Source: Hyphochytrium catenoides
Taxonomy: Eukaryota > Sar > Hyphochytriomycetes > Hyphochytriales > Hyphochytriaceae
DNA: 64,000 nt
Assembly: GCA_900088475.1 (NCBI GenBank)
Contig: FLMG01001570.1
Location: 63,030 to 127,029 of the forward strand
Reading direction: 5' to 3'
The notes under the pieces were generated by a model that saw only the letters and a list, made by a program, of their open reading frames with translations, was not told the origin of the DNA and did no database searches. The position numbers and the translations under genes are program-made. Positions 36,856 through 47,059 of the stretch are shown here, piece after piece. Numbering within the stretch: the stretch's first letter is position 1; each line of letters starts with the position of its first letter.

Positions 36856-37620
36856 TCACGTGGACTTCTTTGGTGCGATTAGAAACGTAACGGTGACTGT
36901 TTGGCTGATAACCTGGTCAGAGGAGAGAATAGGGGTTGACTTTGCGCTGGCGGCAAACCTCCCATACGACTCAGCCGCATGGAAGTGCGACCCATCCTGT
37001 GAAGCTATCACAGTCTGAATTCCGGTCACTGTGTAGCCCAAAGGTGAAAGCATTTTCAGCGCGGTCGACTGAGCGTTGAGCATCGCTTCGCCCATGAGGT
37101 CATCCCGGAGGGTCATGTACATTTGAGGAGACGCCGTATATGTGACGGAGTCCACTGAGTTAACCCCCAACTTGACAGCCGTGTCAATGACCTTTGAGGC
37201 AAGTTCAAGCTTTGATGTCTCGACCCTTAGATTGTTCGACACCTGAAATTCAGGTTCCGGCCTAGCTTCGTCTTTGCCTGGATAAACATATGCATTTCGG
37301 TCACGAATGCTAAGGGCCGACGTCACAATTTCGGATTCTTCCTTGAGGCCGAGGTCTTTAATTCCTTGAATGACCGCGTTCATAAGCTCGGAGTTCTTTT
37401 CCAGAGCGGCATACGCACTTCTGTCTGCGACCACAACCCCGAACTCCATCCTTAAAAGGTTGGGTTTGACGGTGGATGAAGCTGTACCGACAACGGTTAT
37501 GGTGCTCTCCTTGACTCCGCATTGTTGGCCCTCTTGACCCACAGCGGAGCTTGTAGAGACAAGCAGACATCCCAGAAGGAAGCCGACCAAAGACATCCTT
37601 GTCCATGTGCGCAGTGACAT
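36856..37620 (-). CDS. Secreted SIMPL-domain (DUF541/YggE-like) protein, intronless
   Basis: 254 residues, ATG 37620 to TGA 36856-36858, in a single exon. The N-terminus is a signal peptide: MSLRTWTRMS, then the hydrophobic core LVGFLLGCLLVSTSSAVG. The rest matches the SIMPL/DUF541 fold as known from bacterial periplasmic proteins such as YggE: STITVVGTASSTVKPNLLRM near the start, IKDLGLKEESEIVTSALSI, VSNNLRVETSKLELASKVID, GVNSVDSVTYTAS, and AMLNAQSTALKMLSPLGYTV. Biochemical function is unknown for most members; YggE is linked to oxidative-stress defence, and the animal homologue IRAK1BP1 is a cytosolic signalling protein. Lack of introns, the signal peptide and bacterial-style sequence make transfer from bacteria plausible (inference). 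Confidence 0.88.
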   Translation of the reverse strand: MSLRTWTRMSLVGFLLGCLLVSTSSAVGQEGQQCGVKESTITVVGTASSTVKPNLLRMEFGVVVADRSAYAALEKNSELMNAVIQGIKDLGLKEESEIVTSALSIRDRNAYVYPGKDEARPEPEFQVSNNLRVETSKLELASKVIDTAVKLGVNSVDSVTYTASPQMYMTLRDDLMGEAMLNAQSTALKMLSPLGYTVTGIQTVIASQDGSHFHAAESYGRFAASAKSTPILSSDQVISQTVTVTFLIAPKKST

Positions 37621-38657
37621 GGTGACGTTTAGTAACTTGAAGGGGGCAACTTATAGTAGAATGAGCGGGTGCGGAGGTCCAAAGTTTGCTTGCTATGACT
37701 TCTTCTGTGACTTCCGTCAACGTTGGATATAGATGCCGGACGCGAAGGTGCAGAAGGCTACTACATTTCGTTCCTCATCAGTGCATAGCGTGATGATCCT
37801 TCGATGGAAGCTCTTCCTCTGGAAGAAAAGCTTCTTCAGATGATGACAAAGATTCCTGAAAGCCTCTGTGGAAGCTTGACCTTTGGGGCACTTCAGGTTA
37901 CCTTTGGTCAGACGCCTTCAGTTATCGAAAGGAGTGTACTTCCATGATCTCTGATGAGGGACAGTGGTTCAGCGGTTTAGCGTTCTTATGCTGTATCTCG
38001 GTCGGTTTCTGTCTCTGACATCCTTAGTCTTAGTGCTGTTTATGCATCCTACTCTTTCTCGCTCTGTCTTTGGGGTCACGAGGATTAGAAAGCATCAGGT
38101 GTCGGCCCCCCTCATACACGTGCCACCGCCCTTTTTCCTCATTCCTCATTCTTTCTGGTTTCTCTCTCTCTCTCTCTCTCTCTCTNNNNNNNNNNNNNNN
38201 NNNNNNNNNNNNNNNNNNNNNNNNNTCTCTCTCTCTCCCTCTCTCTCCCTTCGCTCTCTTTCTCTCCTCCGTGCTTCCGACTTCCTTGCCCCTTTGGTCT
38301 TCTGCTGCTGTTTCGGCTTGGCATGAAGTGAAGAAGCATGCGACCATGACGGCGACCTTAGAACTTCTGTCATCTTCCTTCATGCACTGGCGCCCATGTC
38401 AGCTCTTGCCGGTTGAACTGCTTACGGAGAGCCCATAACGCTACTTGCAAGTGCCATTGAACACCTTCATGGTCCCCGAGAGTCAGGAAGCTATTCAAAC
38501 AAATCAGACAAAAGTTCGTAAGCTCCCCAAGCTCTGAGAGACTGCCGGACTAGGACGTGGACCAAGGCCGCTTATAACTAGTACATAGCCTTCGCGGGCA
38601 CTCGTGGAGGTTGCTAGTGGGACCTCACAGTCCACTGTTGCAGTGCATAGGGGAAAT
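37621..38657. promoter_or_regulatory. Divergent intergenic region between SIMPL gene and CIAO2, with CT microsatellite
   Basis: 1.0 kb head-to-head spacer holding both promoters, a CT microsatellite and an assembly gap. A short frame crossing the gap (37964-38438) is an artefact of the repeat and the Ns. Confidence 0.45.
38160..38262. repeat. (CT)n microsatellite interrupted by a 40-N gap
   Basis: TCTCTC repeats run from 38160 to 38185, Ns fill 38186-38225, and TCTCTC/CCTCTC continues to about 38262. The gap is almost certainly an unresolved repeat length, so the number of Ns may not be true. Confidence 0.9.
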
Positions 38658-39824
38658 ATGAGCTGGGAAAAGCTGAACGCTAATCCGAAGGTGTACGCAG
38701 TCATCAAGCCTCAGAAGGAGGAGGCGGTGACAGAGTTTCTTGATGAAGATGCCATCGATGACTTCGATAGCAAAGAGGTTTTTGGTGAGAATGACAAGCA
38801 AAATTGTGATGGCGCATCCACGTCGCTCTCCTTTCTTAAGTTCCGTCTTTTAGAGTAAGCCTCCTTCTCTCCCTGTTGTTCAAGGCTGGTAGACGTTGGC
38901 GTCAACACTCTTAGCTAAGACGGAAGTTGTACCTCATGCTCTCCTTACCTTCGTTGCTTGGCTCGCAACTTCTGTATTGTGCCATGTCTTCTACATGTGG
39001 CTCAGTCCGCTCAATTTCACAACTGCTTCGCCTGTGTCCTGCCATTGGTTATGGGGCTGTGGCTGACTATCGGCTTTCTATAGAGATGATACGGCATGTG
39101 AACGACCCAGAGCACCCTTTGACTTTAGAGCAGCTGAACGTGACGTCAGCCCAGAATATAGCTGTAGACAACGATAAGAATCAGGTCGAGGTGCTCTTCA
39201 CACCAACTATCCCACATTGCAGGTAGGTTATTGTTGAAGTGTCTCTAATGGTTCTTGAGTTATCTACCTTTGAGCTTGTTGGTTGCCATTTAACGGCCAG
39301 GATAGGTTTATGATGTGATCAGCCCGTGCGATTGTTGAGCTTCTCCTTGGTGAAGTGCTTCTCGTCGGTCTATTCCCCCCTCCTGCGCCAGATGTCGCTG
39401 TCAGCAGCTAGCGGTTCTAACTATAGATATCTATGCAGTATGGCAACCTTAATAGGGCTTTGCATTCGGGTGAAGCTTATACGTTCCTTGCCTACGCGAT
39501 TCAAGGTGGCGGTCAAAATATATCCGGGCTCACATCAATCGGAGGGTGCAGGTTGGCAGCAATATTCTCGTCAAAACCTTCTCCGCTTTGGCCTATCTCT
39601 TAGAGAGCGCGAGGCGTTTTGACTTGATACGCTTTTCTCCCAGTTTTATGTTGGTTATTCAGGCACTACCACACTGCTTTTGTCTAGAACGTTTCTCACT
39701 CGACCTTTCCTTGTTGTCTGCAGTGAACAAACAGCTCAATGATAAAGAGCGCGTAGCGGCTGCACTAGAGAATAGACATCTGCTGGAGGTTGTGAACAAA
39801 TGCATAGCGAACACCGATTACTAG
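38658..39824 (+). CDS. CIAO2: MIP18-family protein CIAO2 (cytosolic Fe-S cluster targeting; 4 exons)
   Basis: CIAO2 (FAM96; Cia2 in yeast) joins CIAO1 and MMS19 in the CIA targeting complex that hands [4Fe-4S] clusters to cytosolic and nuclear enzymes. Exons 38658-38784, 39084-39222, 39439-39551 and 39724-39824 join in phase to 159 residues, the usual length. Conserved blocks: [40 protein letters not shown] (with the reactive Cys of the TPTIPHCS motif, split by intron 2), [20 protein letters not shown], and [16 protein letters not shown]. Stop is TAG 39822-39824. The sequence does not separate CIAO2A from CIAO2B type, though an N-terminal acidic stretch ([12 protein letters not shown]) recalls CIAO2B. 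Confidence 0.95.
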
Positions 39825-40117
39825 ACAAGCTCAGTTTTCAAGACCACACGTATCTCTCAGCTGAAACTTTAGCACCTTGCTAATGGCTCTGCTTCCGCCA
39901 TTCTTTCTAATCAATAAATTATTCCCTGTAGCCTACCATGGCTCTCTACGCACTGTCAAGGTCGTTGTTGGCAGCTTGATTGTCTATGTGGGGACCCTCT
40001 TCCTGTATGCTCTTCAGACTGTGATCGTCATTTGTGCTGAGCATCCCCCCAGGTCTGTCAGCCTCTACTGTCTTGATTTGACCATCTTCCTTGCTATCTC
40101 CGCCAGCCTCAGTTTCC

Positions 40118-41171
40118 TCATGCCCTGCCATGGGTTGGTTGATTGGCTTGCAGTCTACTACTCAGCGCCTCGATCTTTGCTTCTTTGATACGAAGCAATT
40201 GCTCCAACTTGGAGACCTTGAGCTCAAGGATCTGTATTGGCGGGGCAATGGTTATTTGCCTTGGCACCACGTCGTCGTCCCCTTGTGAGCACTTGGGGCA
40301 CTTACCCGCACAGTATCCTGTAGATCTTTGATCTCCTGATCTTTCTCCACTATTACGGAAAAGTCTCCTCGGCTTGCACTAGAAAACCAACATGAGTAAA
40401 ATAGGACATCAAGGAGGCGACAACTGCACAAGATAGATGGGCGAGGATTGCACTTTCCATGCAGGACCTGAGATAGGGTTGCACCGTCAGAAGTTTATTG
40501 CCATACCTTCTGTCATCTTGTATGGAGCTGTACTCATAACGGCTGCTGAGGGTGGACAAGTCAGGGTTGTTCTGCTCTTGGGGCTCCTCTCTTGCTGAGA
40601 AGGATCCATCAGCATCCGCGATCGCAGGTCTTTCTCCCGAAGTTTTCCTAGGTTTATATTGAGCCAGCTGGGAGCAGAAGTTAGGTCCGTCTATCTGCCA
40701 AACACAAGAAACAGCGGTACCTTAAGCTGCAAACGGGAAAGAAAAGCTTCTATCTCTCCGGCTTTACAGTTGACAAGGTCTTCAACCTGTGGCTTAGATA
40801 GCTGGCAGTTGAGTCTTCGGAGCACCTTCTCTATCATAGAGGATGAGTCAAGGAGGAGTATCCAGAGTTTGATGCTGCTTCTTACGGTTTAAGGTATTCC
40901 AGTTGAGGACTTTCTGCTGCACGGAGCTGCAACCAGGATAGTTATGAAGCTCCACCAAGCGGGGATGGTAGTGCGCAACAATTTCTGCCACGAGGACTAT
41001 TTGAAGGTCAGTCGGAGGGCATAACTTTGATAGAAGCACGAGCGAAGTAAGTGCTAATGCAGGCTAACCTCCGTCACTGAAGTCTCTAGCAATATTCCTC
41101 TTGGGTCTTGAGAGTGGCACCTCATCAACCCAGGCATAGACCTTTTGCAGCTCCTCATCGGAGAGCGTCAT
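40118..41171 (-). CDS. SPEF1: SPEF1/CLAMP-family calponin-homology microtubule protein (ciliary)
   Basis: SPEF1 bundles microtubules and sits in the central apparatus or tip of motile cilia in animals and protists. Start ATG 41171 (MTLSDEELQKVYAWVDEV). The CH-like domain carries the family signature VPLSRPKRNIARDFSDG (about 41120-41070), then VLVAEIVAHYHPRLVELHNY, SSVQQKVLNWNTLNRK (about 41010-40885), and VLRRLNCQLSKPQVEDLVNC (about 40825-40765). A linker of low complexity follows (40660-40500). The C-terminus is a coiled coil: VIVEKDQEIKDLQDTV (about 40360-40312) and VSKLEQLLRIKEAKIEALSS (about 40215-40155), ending QPTHGRA, TGA 40118-40120. It tells us the organism makes, or recently made, flagella. 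The convergent CIAO2 stop is only 293 bp away. Confidence 0.9.
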
Positions 41172-42004
41172 GTTTATCTTTTCTGTCTTCCGACGACTGC
41201 TTCCGAGACGAAATGCGTCCACTTAGCTCTGTACTCCGGCAAGGCGCTAGTCAATACGAGAGCGCATGAGTACCACTGACAAAGCTAGACTCAACGTGCC
41301 GCACAGAGCCTCTACGGGCCTGGACAAGCGATAGCGCCAGCTTCGGCCGTCGCCACGATGATGATGATGAGTCTGATGATGGCCCGATGAGCCGATGAGA
41401 GAGCCTGACTTGGGCCCACACCTGTCAACAGAGAAAGGATGCGACCGTTATTATGTCATCAGCACTGTACGACCGTATAACCGTGTTCGGCGTCGATGTT
41501 ATTGAACAGTCATTGGTGCTGTACAGGTTACTGGTAACGGCTATAACTACAACCTCCTTTTATCAGTTCCTGTGTCCTTTCGATAAGAAAAGCTCCTGCT
41601 TCTTTTCTCCCTCTCACTTCTCTAGCTCGCTCATGACCTTCATCATCCGCTCAAGGTCTCTGGGGCACTCTCTGGCTGTCGATAGGAAGATGCACCTTGC
41701 CCGTCCGCCCGCCCAGCGTTCAAAAGTTGTCGTGCTCCCCATCATCCGCTGCGAAGATCTCTGACCTGAAGAGTGCCATCGGCTGCTGAAGACGACCATT
41801 CTATACGTGGTTGTCACCCTTCTACCACTCCACCCCGTGACATATGAGAGTCTACTGCGTTCTCTGTCGGTAGCTGGGTTGCAAGTCCAGACTGGTAGCG
41901 TTAATTGTGCCCTGCAATTGCAGCACGGAGCTACGCCTAAGATCCTGAGCATCATTTTGACCACGAGTACTTGGTTGCCAGTTCACCAGTCCCATCGAGA
42001 CGGG
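41172..42004. promoter_or_regulatory. Divergent intergenic region between SPEF1 and a small membrane protein gene
   Basis: 0.8 kb head-to-head spacer. Open frames here (41453-41764 and the 5' part of 41807-42265) are not conserved as far as I can tell. The upstream part of the latter is open in the same frame as the membrane-protein gene, so that gene could begin earlier. Confidence 0.35.
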
Positions 42005-42533
42005 ATGACAAACCTCTGGAACTCGGCTGGTGGTTTGGCTCTGATTGGGCTTATACTAAATTGTCCAACTGTGCACTGCCGCTGTTATCGCTACCCGAAG
42101 GGCATTTATTGTGACTCAGACGACGAAGCAGTTGCTGAAGTGGCCTGGGTGACCCTCTGGGGGTTCTGGACAATGATCTTCCTTCTCCTTTGCGCTTGTT
42201 CTGGAGGGGGATACTACTATCAGAGAAGGTACTTACACACTCGCTCTCGCTCTCTCAGCGACTAATCTTGCAGTTACGGTTTGCGCTTGTGATGCCTATC
42301 TGTCTCAATCCTTAAGCAACTGCCTTGCCTACAGGTACCTGGGGAGTGAAGTCTACCAGCAAGGAGAGGTGTACGAGCCTTTTATTGTCACAAAGCAGCC
42401 ATATTCAGCATATGTCCCACCCAAACCATCGAAGAGGCCATCAGGCGCAGAAAAGTTCAAAACGGAAGAGTCCATTATGGAGGATGGGAGGAATGTGCCA
42501 GAAAATCAGCAGCGAAGAGCATGCAGTGCTTGA
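42005..42533 (+). CDS. Small single-pass or double-pass membrane protein, unknown function (2 exons)
   Basis: Exons 42005-42228 and 42335-42533 join in frame (YYYQR|R|YLGSEV) to about 140 residues. I do not recognise the family. Visible parts: a first hydrophobic segment (SAGGLALIGLIL), a Cys-rich stretch CPTVHCRCYRYPKGIYC, an acidic patch DSDDEAVAE, and a strong transmembrane helix (AWVTLWGFWTMIFLLLCACS) followed by GGGYYYQRRY. The tail is polar with Tyr/Pro motifs (YEPFIVTKQPYSAYVPP), consistent with a cytosolic end. The layout recalls small Cys-rich type I membrane proteins such as the shisa or VOPP1 group, but this is only a resemblance in shape. The reading frame is open further upstream, so the start is uncertain. 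Confidence 0.6.
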
Positions 42534-42715
42534 AAGCATCTGCAAAATAAATAAGTACTGTAGGCATTCGCGTCGCTAGTGTCTGAGGAGGGACTGGGAA
42601 GAGAAAGAACTGGGAATGCAAAAGAAACCCGAAAACGATGGGCCGTAGAGAGAACGACAAACGGGTGATTGGTCAAGGAAGCAGAGTATTTGGAGGGCCT
42701 CGCCAGTAGAGGCAG

Positions 42716-44554
42716 TCAGCTTGCCCGACTCCGATCCGACAGCCAGACGCTAACCACATAGTACCATCGTGAGCCGTCGGAGGCCTAAGAATGAAGATTA
42801 GGTTAGACCCAGGGCCCTAACCCTCGCAAACGCAGATGGTTACCGTAGCTTTGAGAATAAAAGTTCGTTCAACGGAGAAGCAAAGACAAATAGACAATGA
42901 CTCTAGATTTGCTAACCTGGTCATCCACCCAGACCATTCCTTGAGACACCAGGTGCTGCAAAGCCTGGTCTGCTCTTCTTTTATCCCAGCCCAGCCGTGT
43001 CCTGATGAGAGAGACAGAAACGGCACCTTGGTTATTCTCCGCCAGCTCGAGCACCGTCGTCTGATCGGAGTTGAGCTCCATCGGAACCGATACCACCTGC
43101 AAGCAGGATTAGGATTAGAAATCTATCATACTCTTACACGACGTGGGCTCCTTTCGCTGGAACACTGTGAGTTAGCATCTTAGCTTGCTCAGCAACCCTC
43201 TAGCTAGAGCTGCGGTGACCTCCTTAACAAAACTGCGTCTTCCCATCTCAACCTTGTGCTCATTTGACAGAAGTGCTCGTGGACCGTCCCGTCCTTACCA
43301 AAGTCTTTCCTCCCACCGAGTAGAGCTTGAAGCCATTTCCTAGAACTTTTAGCTTCTCGATGGATCGCCTCACGTCGTCCTCCGAGACAAGCTAGTGCCA
43401 CAAGGTGGGTCAGTCGTCTGAAAGGAGGTGACATGGCAAAGGACTCGAGAAAGAGGAGTATAAAACCTAGACGGAACGCACTGGAGGCAATTGTACCTGA
43501 ACCGTTCCTCCTCTGCGTCTATTGACCAGCCTCGTAAGGTCCTGAAGATCTATCAGCCCACCATTTTGATTTCTAAGGATCGAGTGTAAGGAAGAGGGTC
43601 ATGCAACTGCTTGGGGTCTTTCTTCCCTCCTCCCACTTGTCAAGCCAGCTCCCACTCATAGAATTAGGTACATATCTTTCCCCTGCCTCACACCCTATTG
43701 GTCGCCTCCTTGACCTTCGCTCATACCACCGCTAACGCCTTCAGCGCACTGATTGTGTAGTCACTGCTCTCCACAAATCCATAAGCCTCCAGTCACAACT
43801 AAGAGTCCTCTTTCCTCTCAGCTCTGAGTCGAGCTTCGTGCACATCCCATTGCCTAGCTCCCTCAACCATTAGTCGCTTCCTTTCCTTGCGTGGTATGTG
43901 TATGGCCCTCTAAGTATCAAGAGTGGTACCTGGTAGCGATACAGATGTCCGCAACCTGTACTCCCAGCTCGAAGTAGAAGTCACCTACTCCCAGGAGTTC
44001 GGACCAGTAGCCTTTGTTAGAGGCAAGAGGATCGACACCGATGGTGGAGCACATCTGCTGGAACCTAGCCAACATTAGACAGCAGAGGAGAGGAGAGAGA
44101 CGAAGAGGTAGAGGAAGCTTTAACGTACATCACGGGAGGAGACAGCAGAGGGGAGCACGAGAGAATTCACGCTACGATGGGAAGCGAAGGCAGCATGAAG
44201 GTCAGGCGGGATGGTAGGAACGGGAGGTTCTGTAAGCATGCCGAAGGCAAGAGCAAGCGTGACAAAGAAGGGGAAGTAGGGGCTCCATAGAGACCAGGAA
44301 AGATAGAGCGCTATACGATTGTAGATATACGATGTGAAAGCAGCTTACTGGGCTCTGAAAGATGGATCCTTCCTGATGTCATTCTTATGCATCACAGCGA
44401 ACTTCTCCAATTTGTTCTTAAACTCCGTCATCTGCACCTGCACATGCTGCAATGTCTCTTCGGCCAGCTTCTGGCCAGCCTGCTCTATCTGCTGCCTCTG
44501 CTGTTGAGCCCGTAGGATCCCAGCCATACCCGGCCGGCTCCTGCGAGAAGCCAT
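42716..44554 (-). CDS. SNF8: ESCRT-II subunit SNF8/VPS22 (6 exons)
   Basis: SNF8 (VPS22, EAP30) forms ESCRT-II with VPS36 and two VPS25 copies for multivesicular-body sorting. Start ATG 44554 ([20 protein letters not shown]), with an N-terminal helix [20 protein letters not shown] and [11 protein letters not shown]. Next exon (about 44055-43930): [20 protein letters not shown] and [20 protein letters not shown], the EAP30 signature. Then [17 protein letters not shown] (about 43570-43510), [20 protein letters not shown] (about 43390-43330), and winged-helix 2: [40 protein letters not shown] and GMVWVDDQ (43100-42920). The last exon gives [14 protein letters not shown] and stops at TGA 42716-42718. 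Length is about 250 residues, normal for the family. Confidence 0.93.
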
Positions 44555-45173
44555 GTTCCTATGACAGTGAAGACGGTGTCACCAGGAGTCCTGGGTGGCC
44601 AAGGGTCAGATACGCAGCGCAGCTGGTGACGAAGTGAAGGTGAATGACTTCTAAGAAGCTGCGCTGCTGCTGCCTTGGCATGTTCGGCAACCATCTCACT
44701 GTGCGAGGAAAAAATGCCCCTCTAAGATAAAGCAAGGTCTTCTTACCATCTAAGGGTAATAAGGCCTTACTTCCTCTTTACTCTTTACCAAGGTTCAAGA
44801 CTCTTTCTGACTAATCTGCTCGCCTGAAGTAAGGGCTTTACAGTCGGTAACGGCTAGGATTCTGTTGCATCAGTTTGTTAGAAAGGCTACAGAAGTGAAG
44901 AACTTTCATGTTCAATGATAGGAAAATCAGTCATCGGCTTTGGATGAACCTTTATCGGGTCAGCAACGAAGAAGTTGCCTTTTCGGGGTGAAAGGCAGGA
45001 GGGCAGAAGCGCATTGCAGCGAGACTGCAACAGCAACGGCGTGAAAGAAGAGGTGAGGGTAGTTATTCTTTGGTGCCACCGCAGGGTTAGAGCACACTCA
45101 AAGCTCAAAAAAAGAAGACGAGGGCCTAACGTCGGATACTTGTGCGAAGGTGCGCAGAGGTCCAGCGGGAGCA
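44555..45173. promoter_or_regulatory. Divergent intergenic region between SNF8 and CLPP
   Basis: A 0.6 kb head-to-head spacer with promoters for both genes. Overlapping short frames at 44485-44694 and 44887-45247 lack conserved features. Nothing else recognised. Confidence 0.4.
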
Positions 45174-46750
45174 ATGACGGCGAGTTGGGCTGCAGCTTTA
45201 ACAAAGGCACGGCCGCGGGTGCCTTTGGACTCTTTCAGAAAGTTTAGTCGGACCTACGCGTCCACAAGCCAGCGTACGTGGATAGCTGGGCCGGGTGGCA
45301 GCAGCTTTACTACGCCTCCTGCTGCCCAGCTCATCCCTATGGTGCTGGAACAGAGGTACATGCCTTCTCTCAATGTTAAGAGGCTCCGATTGACGAAGTC
45401 TTCCGTTTGACTCATTCTGCAGTGCACGGGGAGAGAGAGTGTATGATATTTATTCGCGACTTCTCAAGGAGAGGATCATATGCTTGCACGGACCGGTAGG
45501 TGGACAAGCTGATAGATCCTGCAAGTGCCTCATGCTTCGTAAACCTTCCTTACTGCTCTTATTGCGCGCGCCCCGTCTCTTCTCTGATGCCTCTCTTCCT
45601 TTCTTCCGCGTCTCGTTTACCTGCATCCTCTGTTTAGGTTCACGACCAGGTGGCGTCAGTGGTCTCCGCCCAGCTACTTTATTTGGAGGTAAACCATCGT
45701 AACAATGCTTTGGAAGTGAATTTCCATTGTCCTCTGCCTCTAAGTTCCAGCCTACTGTCTCTTTTTCCTTAACTCTTGGTGTTTGACAATGCGAAGGCAG
45801 AAAATCCTGAGAAGGACATATACATGTACATCAACAGCCCAGGAGGGATAGTGACCTCAGGGCTTGCCATCTACGACACAATGCAGGTACCCGATCTCAA
45901 CTCGATGCAAAGTCTCTCTCTCTCTCTCTCTTCCTATGACGGCTCCGCCATCGTCCTCCAATATCCCATGTTATCTCATACCTGATTACAATCTCTTGTC
46001 AGCAAAGCCACTATTGAACGTATCCTCTTGACGTCTTGCGAACTTCTCCATTGTTGGCCAGCTATAAGTCCTTTAACGGCCTTGATTCTCTTTTCTCCTT
46101 GGGCACTGTGGGAGCAGTACATCCAACCTGATGTAAGCACCATCTGCATGGGTCAAGCTGCTTCGATGGGCGCTGTGCTACTTGCAGGGGGAACTAAGGG
46201 AAAGCGGATATCACTGCCCAACTCTAGGGTAAGAATTAGATCTCACCTGCATAGAAGAGAGAGGCTATCGACAGCGGTAATCTGACCAGGGTTACCTCTA
46301 TAGATAATGCTCCATCAACCGTCTGGCGGAGCTCAAGGCATGGCAGCGGATATTGAGATTCAAGCGAAAGAAATTCTGTCCCTTCGCCATAGGTGTGGAG
46401 CCCTACCTCTCTAGGCAATTACTTCTTCCTTTGTTCGTGCTGGAACATCAGTTGCAGCGTATCTGCGCTCCCCCTAGTTGTCAGGAGGGAGATGTTATAG
46501 TCTTAGTTATTCCATTTCACATCAACCTCACATATTGCTTCTGCTGCACTCTCAAAGGTTGAACAAGATCCTTTGCCAACATACTGGTCAGCCGATGGAT
46601 GTGATTGAGAAAACGGTGGACAGAGATTATTTCATGGACGCACAGGCCGCCAAAGAGTTCGGTGTCATCGACGAAGTGATTACCCTCCGAACCCAGTCCC
46701 ACGCAGAGACCACCAGGACCGTCGGGACTGACAAGACCGACAAGTTATAA
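45174..46750 (+). CDS. CLPP: ATP-dependent Clp protease proteolytic subunit, organellar (7 exons)
   Basis: Serine protease subunit that forms a 14-mer degradation chamber with a Clp ATPase. The N-terminus from ATG 45174 ([20 protein letters not shown], then [10 protein letters not shown]) is rich in Ala/Ser/Arg without acidic residues, as in a mitochondrial presequence. Catalytic residues: Ser in [12 protein letters not shown] (about 46140-46175), His in [13 protein letters not shown] (about 46307-46345) and Asp in [20 protein letters not shown] (about 46615-46674). Other blocks: [37 protein letters not shown] and [20 protein letters not shown]. The exon 6 donor after CGCCATAG gives [15 protein letters not shown], which fits the family without a gap. 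Stop is TAA 46748-46750. Organelle (mitochondrion or plastid) is inferred. Confidence 0.94.
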
Positions 46751-46781
46751 AAGAGAAAAAGGACCCTTTACGTCGCATTTC

Positions 46782-46787
46782 AATAAA
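46782..46787 (+). terminator. Possible polyadenylation signal AATAAA of CLPP
   Basis: AATAAA lies 32 nt after the CLPP stop codon, followed by a T-run. Many protists use other signals, so this is tentative. Confidence 0.35.
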
Positions 46788-47059
46788 GCTTTTTAGTGCT
46801 CAGAACATGGACGACGAGGCAAGTAAGACTATCGAACTAGATATACCTTTTTAGGGAGCATACGCCGCCTAGAATCAATTTGCCCATCCAAGTCGAGTTC
46901 TTTGTGCCGCAATCGTGTTGGCAAAGTACTTCGCTTATCTCGGCCCTCGGGCCAGCAATCGATAGCTCTTAACTCTAGGTCTATCCTCATAAATACCTCT
47001 AATGATGACCGGTGAAAGAGCAGGTTACCACCCCAAGCACTTAACACATAACTAACTTC
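46788..47059. other. Short convergent 3' region between CLPP and the coiled-coil gene
   Basis: The two stop codons are 309 bp apart; nothing beyond presumed 3' UTRs is recognised. Confidence 0.4.
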
